Shown piece after piece: positions 9,426-18,600 of a stretch of DNA of 64,000 bases (position 1 is the stretch's first letter; each line of letters opens with the position of its first letter). The position numbers and the translations under genes were made by a program. Source of the stretch: an uncultured Acidobacteriaceae bacterium (GTDB taxonomy: Bacteria; Acidobacteriota; Terriglobia; Terriglobales; Acidobacteriaceae); the NCBI GenBank assembly GCA_903911925.1, contig CAIWFH010000185.1:1-64000 (forward strand), in the 5' to 3' direction. The notes beneath the pieces were generated by a model. It did not search any database. It was not told where the DNA came from and saw nothing but the letters and a program-made list of their open reading frames with translations.

Positions 9426-10712
9426 TCATCGACCAAAGCCGCTTTCCAAAAGGAGCGGAGCCTTGGTGATTGTTACCGCGCCATTGCTCACAGGGTAGGT
9501 TTTGCCGCCTAGATCACGGACAGTATTGAATTGGGGAGCAACGGAATACGATGCATCTCCTCCATCGCTCCAGACGACTCGCGCCACGAAACCGTTCGGA
9601 CGCGTTAATTCGCAGGACCAGACGCTCTTCTGCTTGATGCACGGTTTGATCGTTGCATCGATCAGCCAGTCATGCACTTGCTGGTATGCGACTGCGGCGG
9701 GCCGCATTCCGGCGCCGTCATCCCATAAGGTGCCCCAGCCGCCATTGGCGCCATCGAACATGTACCAGACCGCACGGTCGACGCCAGCACCGGCCTGCAC
9801 AATGAACCAGCGCGCCAGCCATGCAGCCTGGTCACTGGGGTCCGGCAGGTCGCTGTGCTTGTCGTCGTTAACGCCCCAACCTCCTTCCGTGTCCCAGAGC
9901 TCTTTGCCAGCCATGCCGTTTGCGTCCATCACCGCGCGAACTTGCTTGTAGGTATCGAGCACGGAACCAGGGCAGCGCCACGTTCCCACGGAGCAACCGG
10001 GACTTGGCGAATCTGCACGCTCCGGCCACGGTGCGGTGTACGTCGTCGCCTGAAGGTAGCCGTGCCAACTGCCGATATCGGCCCACTGGGCGCCGCCTGC
10101 GCGCAGGTACGCGGCCAACCATTGATGATGCATTGTGGGATAGCCACCGGCGCCGGGGGCCGGGGTAAGTACCCGCGCGCCTGGATCAACTTCGTGAATG
10201 ATCGTATAGGCGTCACGCGCCATGCGAACCAGGTCCTCTACCGGGCCATTCCAGAACCCGTTGGCGTTGGGCTCGTTCCACAATTGGTAGTATTTGATCC
10301 TCCCCTTGTATCGGCTTACCAGAGCGTAGACGAAGTTCCTGAACATGCAATCTCCGCTGCCACCGCCTGGTCCGTTACACGCAGTCGAGGAATAGAGGTC
10401 AGACGGCGGCAGGTTCTGCGCGGAAGCCGCCCATGGCGGTGTCCTGACAAAGCTGTAGATGATGTCGTAGCCTTGACCATTCGCTGCCTTTACCCAGGCG
10501 TCATAGCCACTCCAGTTCCACTCACCCGGCTTCGGCTCCAGCCATTTCCAGGCACTGCCGGCCATGGGACCGATAGTCCCGAACTTTACAGGCATTCTTG
10601 AAACCAGGCCGGGATCCTTCACATGCATTCCGAAGAACGATTGCTTGACCACACGCTGGCCCATTGCTGGAAGCGGCAAAAGAAGTATCAGCCCGAATAT
10701 CGAGGTCCTCAT
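9426..10712 (-). CDS. Secreted glycoside hydrolase, GH39/PslG-like (clan GH-A)
   Basis: This is probably a periplasmic endo-glycosidase that trims the EPS, as PslG does in the Psl locus; that role is inference from context. The start at 10712 gives a signal peptide MRTSIFGLILLLPLPAMGQ and follows GGGGGAG. A longer frame starting at 10844 has no such leader. The TIM-barrel pattern is visible: WKWLEPKPGEWNWSGYD, the acid/base glutamate in YQLWNEPNANGFW, and the nucleophile glutamate in ELWDTEGGWG. Length is 428 residues. The specific GH family is less certain than the clan. Confidence 0.8.
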   Translation of the reverse strand: MRTSIFGLILLLPLPAMGQRVVKQSFFGMHVKDPGLVSRMPVKFGTIGPMAGSAWKWLEPKPGEWNWSGYDAWVKAANGQGYDIIYSFVRTPPWAASAQNLPPSDLYSSTACNGPGGGSGDCMFRNFVYALVSRYKGRIKYYQLWNEPNANGFWNGPVEDLVRMARDAYTIIHEVDPGARVLTPAPGAGGYPTMHHQWLAAYLRAGGAQWADIGSWHGYLQATTYTAPWPERADSPSPGCSVGTWRCPGSVLDTYKQVRAVMDANGMAGKELWDTEGGWGVNDDKHSDLPDPSDQAAWLARWFIVQAGAGVDRAVWYMFDGANGGWGTLWDDGAGMRPAAVAYQQVHDWLIDATIKPCIKQKSVWSCELTRPNGFVARVVWSDGGDASYSVAPQFNTVRDLGGKTYPVSNGAVTITKAPLLLESGFGR

Positions 10713-10991
10713 TGTCTCCCCCGAGGAGTGATGGAGGTAAAATTGGCAACCCCAGTCATAGAGTTGCTGCAACGTTGCCTTGAACCGCCGTGGAGCGAGT
10801 TCTTTGAATTTGATGCTCCGTGGACATGGTGCATACCGCGTCATTGCCAGGAATCTTCGGGCTTCGGTTTCGGGGCCATCGAATTGCAGAACCGTTGTCC
10901 TCGCTTGCGATCCTCTTGTCAGGCTATTGCCTGTAGGTAGGACCCAACGCTCTTCACCTCTGAGCGTGATGCGAGGGATTATGTAAGGACC

Positions 10992-11999
10992 TCAGAATCT
11001 GAATCCCGGCTTGAGTTCGCAACGGTATACGGTGGTCTTCCCTTCCCCGCTGTCAGAGCGGGCCGTGCAGGTAGCCCAACTCAAGTAGAGTTCTGGTCCG
11101 AGTGGGAAAACCATGTGGGTCCCATTAACATCGGCCTCCAGGCTTACCCCCTCCTCGGTTGCCGGCAAAGTGAAATTGAGCGCACGCCCGAAGAGAACCG
11201 GGTAAGACTCACGCACATTTGAACTGATTGCAGTATGAAAGACCTCGGCTTCAAGAAGGAACGTAGCGGTATCTGACCAAGCAGAAGCAGAAACGCTGAT
11301 AGTCCGTCCTCCATTCACGAAGCCGCCAGAATCAATCCGCGTAAAAGGGCACGGTCCCGCAATACAGGAGGCTCTCACGTTCCTGAACTCATTGCCTGCG
11401 CCAGCGTCAAAGGATGCGGAGCTCGTAGAGGCTTTCCAGACTCCATCCGGTGAGCAGGGAGATCCGCGGACACAAGGGGTGTTCCCAATGTTCATAACCT
11501 GAAAAGTTTTGACCACGCTGCCAATATTCACCTCAGTCGGTGAGTTAACCGTGTATCGCACCCTGATGTTGGACACTTCGACCGAGGTCTTGTCAGAATC
11601 AGCGGCGAGCTGTTCACGCCTGGGTTCCATCCTGGCGATATACAGATGTTTGGCCGAGACTCTAAAACTGGATTGCAGCTTAATATCGAGGGGTTGGTAG
11701 TCAGGGTGTCGAAAGCTCAAAGTCAGGGCCTGCCCGGGCCAGACACCGCCTTGGAACGGAAGGTTGAAGTACCCGGAATCATTGGATTGTGTCGTTGCGC
11801 TGGTTGCGCCGTCCGATGCAGTTACCGTAACGTCGGCGATCGGCAATTCCTTGCGGCTATCGTCGGCACGAAGTATCACAGCGCCCTTGATCCTGGTCGC
11901 TCCTTTGCTCCAGCGGTGGATGCGAAGCGCGACCGTAATCGCCATTGCACCTGCAACGATTGCGACGACAGACCAGATAACCACCCTTCTCCGTTTCAC
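10992..11999 (-). CDS. Membrane-anchored hypothetical protein with carboxypeptidase-regulatory-like domain
   Basis: I do not recognise a specific function. A basic leader and one membrane helix (residues about 7-27) are followed by a CarboxypepD_reg-like beta domain (GAVILRADDSRKELPIADVT...SGYFNLPF, about 38-125) and a C-terminal beta-rich region with four or more cysteines (PCVRGSPCSPDG, CIAGPC) that could form disulphides. It therefore probably faces the periplasm. The GTG start at 11999 has only a weak GAAGAAG upstream, so the start is uncertain. It follows the EPS genes on the minus strand and is divergent from the GH144-like gene. Confidence 0.65.
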   Translation of the reverse strand: MKRRRVVIWSVVAIVAGAMAITVALRIHRWSKGATRIKGAVILRADDSRKELPIADVTVTASDGATSATTQSNDSGYFNLPFQGGVWPGQALTLSFRHPDYQPLDIKLQSSFRVSAKHLYIARMEPRREQLAADSDKTSVEVSNIRVRYTVNSPTEVNIGSVVKTFQVMNIGNTPCVRGSPCSPDGVWKASTSSASFDAGAGNEFRNVRASCIAGPCPFTRIDSGGFVNGGRTISVSASAWSDTATFLLEAEVFHTAISSNVRESYPVLFGRALNFTLPATEEGVSLEADVNGTHMVFPLGPELYLSWATCTARSDSGEGKTTVYRCELKPGFRF

Positions 12000-12241
12000 T
12001 TCTTCACTCTAATTCCACTGGAGGGTCATTTTCCAGCAAATCCGATTGACGCGTCTTTGGCTCGCTTTACCGCCCGGCGGCCGTTCCTCTGCGGTTCATT
12101 TCGCATCCAAGTGATTGGCATTCCGGCGCGATTCTGCCGCAAAAGCGGGTACAGTCTGAAAGGCCATCCGAGCAGAATGGCAATGGAAACCTTTGAGTGT
12201 GCAAAAGAATACAGCGGCAGATCAGCTGAGTGGATGAGGCT

Positions 12242-13609
12242 ATGCGCGAAGTGTGTACACGCCGCAAACTGCTGCGCCAAATGGCATGCATCTCAACGTG
12301 TCTGCCGCTTGTGAAAGCCGTGCCCTGTTATGGCGGGGTTCTGGCTCAATCTGAGAAGACGCCGCCGCACGCTTACCCCGCAGCTCCTCCTGCGCCGACC
12401 TATCTGTCGCCCCAGGACGATCAATTCCTGAATGAATTGGAGCACAATAACTTCCTATTCTTCTGGGAACAGGCCAACCCGCAAACCGGATTGGTTCGGG
12501 ACCGTTGCAATGTTCGCAGCAAGGAAACCAGCATCGTTTCCAGCGTTGCGTCCACCGGCTTTGGCTTAACCGCAATCTGCATCGGAGACAAGCGGGGCTT
12601 TGTGAGCCGTTCTGAAGCTCGCTTGCGGGTAATCGCTTCCCTTTCGTTTCTTTGGCACAAGTTGCCAACGCATCGCGGGTTCTACTATCACTTCGCCAAT
12701 ATCAATTCCGGGGAGAGAATTTGGGATTCAGAGGTTTCTTCTGTTGATACCGCGATCTTGCTTTGCGGCGTTTTGACTTGCAGCCAGCATTTTCAGGATC
12801 AAACCATCACCCAACTTGCGCATGCCATCTTTGACCGTGTGGACTGGACCTGGCTGTCAGAGGACACAAGTCTGCTGCCCCAGGGCTGGACGCCGGAGTT
12901 CGGCTTTCTGCCTTCCAAGTGGGATTTCTACAGCGAATTGATGATGATGTATTTATTGGGGTTGGGATCCTCATCGCACCCGCTCGACATTGAGGCCTGG
13001 TCTGCCTGGAAACGGACAATCTTCGAGTATGACGGGCTGCGCTACGTGGGCTCTTTTGCTCCGCTGTTTGTGCATCAGTATTCCCAGGCATGGTTTGATT
13101 TCCGGAACAAGAAAGATCGCTACGCGGACTACTTCGAGAACTCGGTGATCGCCACCGACGTACATCGCCGGTTCTGCCTGGAACTGAACGAGCGATTTTC
13201 CGATTACAGCAACGCGCTCTGGGGCATCACCGCCTCAGACTCAATCCGGGGCTATGTGATCTGGGGCGGCCCTCCGGCGATGGGCCCTATCGATGGAACG
13301 ATCGTTCCAGCGGCCACGGGCGGTTCATTGCCGTTTCTTCCGGACGCCACGATGCGTGTATTGAGGACGATTCATGACCATTATCCGAAAGCATGGAGCC
13401 GCTATGGCTTTGTTGATGCTTTCAACCCATTAGAGGAGTGGTATGACACAGACGTGATCGGCATCGACACGGGAATCACCATGCTTATGGCAGAAAACGC
13501 CCGAACGGGCTTTGTTTGGGAAACCTTCATGAAGAATCCCGAGGCACAGCGGGGAATGGAGATCGCAGGCTTCAAGGCTTACAACCGCGACGTTTCCATA
13601 AAGCGGTGA
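12242..13609 (+). CDS. Secreted glucoamylase-like/GH144 family protein (probable beta-1,2-glucanase)
   Basis: The leader contains TRRKLLRQMACIS and a hydrophobic stretch ending near VLAQS, so the protein is exported, possibly by Tat. The body matches the glycoamylase-like fold shared by GH144 and the cyclisation domain of cyclic glucan synthases: FFWEQANPQTGLVRDRC, VASTGFGLTAICIGDKRGF, GFYYHF, the WDFYSELMMMYLLGLGS block, FAPLFVHQYSQAWFDFR and WGITASDSIRGYVIWGGPP. Known GH144 members cleave beta-1,2-glucans, which fits the downstream exporter and synthase. The ATG at 12242 is preferred over GTG 12230 because GGATGAGG lies directly before it. Length is 455 residues. Confidence 0.8.
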   Translation: MREVCTRRKLLRQMACISTCLPLVKAVPCYGGVLAQSEKTPPHAYPAAPPAPTYLSPQDDQFLNELEHNNFLFFWEQANPQTGLVRDRCNVRSKETSIVSSVASTGFGLTAICIGDKRGFVSRSEARLRVIASLSFLWHKLPTHRGFYYHFANINSGERIWDSEVSSVDTAILLCGVLTCSQHFQDQTITQLAHAIFDRVDWTWLSEDTSLLPQGWTPEFGFLPSKWDFYSELMMMYLLGLGSSSHPLDIEAWSAWKRTIFEYDGLRYVGSFAPLFVHQYSQAWFDFRNKKDRYADYFENSVIATDVHRRFCLELNERFSDYSNALWGITASDSIRGYVIWGGPPAMGPIDGTIVPAATGGSLPFLPDATMRVLRTIHDHYPKAWSRYGFVDAFNPLEEWYDTDVIGIDTGITMLMAENARTGFVWETFMKNPEAQRGMEIAGFKAYNRDVSIKR

Positions 13610-13770
13610 GATGTGCGGCACGGTCAATTCTGACCAGATTACAGATAAACAAATTGAGAAAGTGGAGGGTTAGGCCCAACTTCCAGCGCACCGATAGAAG
13701 AGTTCATCAGGACGGCGGGACCTTTGAATTGCACGTCACGGTTCTGCCACACTTCTGAATCCACAATTTC

Positions 13771-15663
13771 ATGAGGAATGCCGAGAGGAGCATGTCCCCA
13801 ACCATGAGCTACCTGAAACCCACGGGCGAATCCAGTGAGCCACATGCCGACGGCGCGCAAGCGTCCGGCAACGCCTGGGGCGACCGCGTTCGCGCGCTCA
13901 AGAACGTGCCTGCTGTTCTGCATTTTGTATGGGAGTCCGGCCCCAGGGTTGTCTTCTGGAACATCACTCTCCGCATCGTGGTTGCCTTCCTGCCTGTCGG
14001 AATCGGCATTATCGGCCGCTTCATCATCGATGGAGTCAACAACATCCGCCAGCATCGGCCGCTGCCTCAGCACTTTTGGTGGCTGGTTGCCGCGGAGATG
14101 GCGCTTGCGGTGCTCACCGGCCTGCTCTCACGTGCAGTGGACTACTTCGATAGCCTGCTCGCGGACCGTTACACCCATCACGTGAGCGTAGAGGTAATGC
14201 GGAAGGCTGCGTCCCTCGACGTGACCGCCTACGAGGATCCTGTCTTCTACGACCGACTGGAACGCGCCCGCGTACAGGCCACAGACCGGTTGGCAATGAT
14301 TCAACAGATGGGCAGGCTCATTCAACAGACTGTTACCGCAATTGCGTTTTCGGCGGTGCTCATCCGGTACTCGCCTTTTCTATTGTTGTTGCTTGTTGCA
14401 GGCATCATTCCAGCGTTTCTGGGCGAGAGCCACTTTGCATTTCTCACTTTCGCCAAGAACTTCCACCAGACCCCATGGCGCCGACAGATGGATTACTTGC
14501 GTCAGGTAGGCGGAAGCAAAGAGGCTGCCAAAGAACTAAAGCTCTTCAACCTGAGCAACTACCTGACCAATCGATTTACCGAACTTTCTCAAAGAATCTA
14601 CGAAGAGAATGTTGCTCTAAACCGCCGCCGTCTATTTTGGGGGGGACTGCTGGCGATCCTGGGGCAACTCGGGTACTACGGAGCCTATGGGTACAGCATT
14701 TACCGCACGATTCAAGGTCGCTACAGCGTTGGCGATCTCACTCTGATCACTACGGCAATCATGCAATCGATGGCGAGCATCCAGCAGGCCTTTTCGACTG
14801 CATCCGGTGTGGCCGACCAGGCGCTGTTTCTTACAGATCTGATTGCGTTCTTTGAGATGAAACCGCGGGTCGAGTCGAAGGTTGGCGGCCTTGCCGCGCC
14901 GAACCCGATCATGCGCGGATTCGCATTCAAGAATGTCTCTTTCGCTTATCCCGGCACCAGCCGGCGGATTCTCAGCAATTTCAATTTCACACTTTGCCCC
15001 GGTGAACGTGTTGCATTGATTGGCGAGAATGGGCAGGGAAAGACCACAATGGTCAAACTCATCACGCGACTGTATGACCCAACAGAGGGCCAGATTCTTC
15101 TGGACGGCATCGACCTGCGCGAGTATGACCTGACTTCCCTGCACTCGGAGATCGGCGTCATCTTTCAGGACTTCATGCGTTATGAGATGACCGCGCGTGA
15201 AAACATAACCGTCGGTCGCATCGAGATTCCGCACACGCAGGAAGAGATTGAATATGCCGCAAAGAAAAGCCTGGCTGCCGGAGTAATTGCCAAACTGGCG
15301 AGTGGTTACGAACAGATGCTTGGCCGCCGTTTCGAAGGCGGAGTAGATTTGTCAGGGGGAGAATGGCAGAAGCTGGCTTTGGCGCGCGCTTATCTTCGCG
15401 ATGCACAGTTGCTCATACTTGACGAGCCCACTGCTGCCCTTGATGCCCGCAGTGAATTTGAAGTCTTCGAACGCTTTGCCGAACTGACGTACGGCAAAAT
15501 GGCGCTCCTCATTTCCCATCGCTTTTCCACCGTCCGCATGGCAGATCGAATCGTTGTGCTTGAAGCCGGCCGCCTGGTAGAAGAAGGCAGCCACACCGAA
15601 CTCGTGGCGCTCGGCGCGCGCTACGCCTCGATGTTTGAGATGCAAGCTGCAAGTTACCGATGA
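13771..15663 (+). CDS. ABC exporter, fused permease-ATPase (candidate beta-glucan exporter)
   Basis: This half-transporter has an N-terminal six-helix membrane domain (about residues 50-340) and a C-terminal ATPase. All nucleotide-binding motifs are intact: Walker A GENGQGKTT, signature LSGGEWQ, Walker B LLILDEPTAALD and the H-loop histidine in LISHRFS. Its place between a GH144-like glucanase and a cyclic glucan synthase relative suggests it exports the beta-glucan, the role played by ChvA/NdvA in Rhizobiales. Sequence alone does not show ChvA orthology. The start is ambiguous: ATGs at 13771, 13792 and 13804 are in frame, with AGAGGAG at 13784-13790 favouring one of the later ones. Confidence 0.85.
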   Translation: MRNAERSMSPTMSYLKPTGESSEPHADGAQASGNAWGDRVRALKNVPAVLHFVWESGPRVVFWNITLRIVVAFLPVGIGIIGRFIIDGVNNIRQHRPLPQHFWWLVAAEMALAVLTGLLSRAVDYFDSLLADRYTHHVSVEVMRKAASLDVTAYEDPVFYDRLERARVQATDRLAMIQQMGRLIQQTVTAIAFSAVLIRYSPFLLLLLVAGIIPAFLGESHFAFLTFAKNFHQTPWRRQMDYLRQVGGSKEAAKELKLFNLSNYLTNRFTELSQRIYEENVALNRRRLFWGGLLAILGQLGYYGAYGYSIYRTIQGRYSVGDLTLITTAIMQSMASIQQAFSTASGVADQALFLTDLIAFFEMKPRVESKVGGLAAPNPIMRGFAFKNVSFAYPGTSRRILSNFNFTLCPGERVALIGENGQGKTTMVKLITRLYDPTEGQILLDGIDLREYDLTSLHSEIGVIFQDFMRYEMTARENITVGRIEIPHTQEEIEYAAKKSLAAGVIAKLASGYEQMLGRRFEGGVDLSGGEWQKLALARAYLRDAQLLILDEPTAALDARSEFEVFERFAELTYGKMALLISHRFSTVRMADRIVVLEAGRLVEEGSHTELVALGARYASMFEMQAASYR

Positions 15664-15669
15664 GACCCG

Positions 15670-18600
15670 ATGAATAATATTGCCACGATTCCGACCCCCC
15701 AGAGACCAACAGACAACCGCCCGCCCGAACCGCTTAGCCAGGCAGCACGCAGTGCGGCGTCGTGGAATGTAATTCACAGACCCACTACCAAGGGCTCTTT
15801 CCCTGCGCGCCTGAAAGCGGTCCGCAGCGCCCTCGAACGCCTGGAAGCTAACCTTTCTTCCAGGCCGCTAGCAGTTGCGACGAAAGCGGAGTCTGGCCGA
15901 GATTCGGAGCCTTCTGAATTTCGCTTGTTGAGGGAAAACTTTCGGCTTCTTCGATCAGTCATTGCCCCCTTATCCGAAAGCCTGCGGATTGTGGCCCAGC
16001 TGCCTCAGGTCGTCCTCGATTCAAATCGAGTTGAACCCCGTCCCGCTGCGGTTGCTGAGGCGTATCTGCGGGCTGTTGAGGGGAAATTTGCAGCACAGCC
16101 GTTTTCAACGTTCATCAGCGAACTGCAGATTCAGGAGCCACTTACCGTTGAAGAACTCTGGAGCGTGGCGGGCTTTCTCAAATTCGTTCTCCTTGAATTG
16201 CTGCTAGCGGAAGCAGCCGCCTTGCTGAGCCAATCCGGGTCCGTTCGGCAGTTACCTATTTCAGCCTTCATCAAGAGCCTTCAAGACATCGGCCATTCCG
16301 ACTGGGTATCGATCATCGAGCCGCTCATTACCTTCGACGCCACGCTCCGCCTGGACCCTGCAGCAGCCTATGGCTATATGGACTTTGAGAGCCGCGAATT
16401 GTATCGCAGGCGCATCGCTTTCATAGCCCGGCATTCAGATCACACAGAGTCAATGGTTGCGTTAACCGCGCTTGAGCTGGCCCGTGAGGCTGTTGCCATA
16501 CCTTCGGATGAGCCGCGCATTTACCGCCGCCGCACCCATGTTGGTTACTACCTGATCGACAAGGGGCTTGGCCAACTTGCAGCGAGGACGGGATTCCACC
16601 CTCCGCTCACGGAGCGCGTGCGCACGTCCATTCGTGCCATGGCCGCTGATTTCTATATCGTCAGCATCGAGATCATCACCGTTCTGTTGATCGCCGCGGT
16701 GCTCTTTCCGCTTCTATCCATATACCCGGTTACTTCCTTGGCGACTGCGGCGGCACTGCTGTTATTGCCTGCCATGCAGGACGCGGTTGAATTGGTCAAC
16801 GGCGCAGTCACAACTTTCTTTGGCCCGCAGCCGCTGCCCAAGCTGGACTTCAGCAAGGGCATTCCTGCAGAATTCGCAACCATGATTGCCGTGCCTGCGC
16901 TGCTGTTGAACGAAAAGCAGGTGCGCGAGCTGGTTAGCGATCTCGAAGTCCGATTTCTTGCCAATCGCGAGTTGGGAATGCCGTTTGTATTGCTCACCGA
17001 CTTGCCCGATTCTCTGAGCAAGCCGCACGAGAACGACACAGATCCCCTTGTCGAGCTTGCCGTTCAATTGATCAACGAACTCAACGCCAGGCATGCCTCG
17101 CCGCAAAGTGGCACCTTTCATCTCCTTCATCGACATCGCATTTTCAACACGCGGCAAGGTGTGTGGATGGGCTGGGAGAGAAAACGAGGAAAGCTGCTCG
17201 ATCTGAACAAACTCCTAGCGGGTGAGTACGACGCATTCCCGATAAAGGCGGGTCCTTTCGAAACGCTCGGATCGATCCGCTATATTCTCACCCTGGACTC
17301 CGACACGCAACTGCCTCGCGGCACCGCCGCACAGCTGGTCGGGGCTATTGCTCATCCGCTGAACCAGGCAATTATCGACCCGAAGACACGCATTGTCACT
17401 GCAGGTTACGGCATCCTGCAGCCGCGCATCGGCGTCACAGTTCACTCTGCCTCTCGATCGCGCATGGCGGCCATCTACTCTGGCCAAAGCGGGTTCGACA
17501 TCTACACACGTGCTGTTTCCGATGCCTACCAGGACCTGTTTGGCGAGGGTAGCTTCACTGGCAAAGGCATTTATGAAATCGCCGTGTTCAATGCGATTCT
17601 CGACCGCCGCTTTCCGCGCAACGCCCTGCTCAGTCACGACTTGATTGAGGGTGCCTACACCAGAGCCGGCTTGGCCGCCGATATTGAACTGATCGACGAT
17701 TACCCCTCGCATTACAGCGCCTATGTTCGCCGCAAACATCGCTGGGTGCGCGGCGACTGGCAAATTGCGCAATGGATGTTCTCGCGCGTTCCAGAGGAGT
17801 CTGGAACCTGGGTAACCAACCCAATCTCAGTGATCTCCAGGTGGAAGATATTCGATAACCTGCGCCGCTCCCTTGTTGAGCCATTCACCTGCATACTGTT
17901 CGTTGCCGGGTGGCTCGGCCTGCCGGGCGGGCCGTTTTACTGGACAACAATACTGATTCTGTTACTGGCCATGCCGGCATTCATCGTGCTCGGCGTTGGC
18001 CTTTTTGGCGCATTTGCCACAGCTTGCATAGGCGGTGTAAGCGAGGCTTTCTCCGGATTTGGAAAAGCGCTCATCATTGCGCTCCTCGATCTCATTTTTC
18101 TTCCCTACCAGATGTTGCTTTCGCTCGATGCCATCGTTCGATCTCTTGTCAGGCGCTTCGTGACCGGCAAACGCCTTCTTGAATGGGAAACTGCGGCACA
18201 GAGTGAATCGTATGCCCCTAGCCGAAGGCTGGCCGATACTTATCTCGCCTTCATCCCTCTTATGACATTGGGATTGGCAATCCTGGTATACACCGTTGCG
18301 CTGAGGCGGGACGCCATCTTCATTGCTGCGCCCACACTCTTGCTTTGGGCTCTCGCCTTCGCCGCTACAGCATGGCTCAACAGGCCTCTGCGCGAACAGC
18401 GCCACCGCCTCGGTCCTGCCGAAGAAGATTTTCTGCGTGTGCACGCTCTCCGCACGTGGCGCTACTTTTACGAGTTCGGAAGCGAGCGCCACAACTACCT
18501 TATCCCCGACAATGTCGAGGAGCAAGAACTCTTTGAAGCTGCGCGCGTCTCTCCGACAAATCTCGGACTGTTACTCAATGCCCGACAAGCCGCATGCGAG

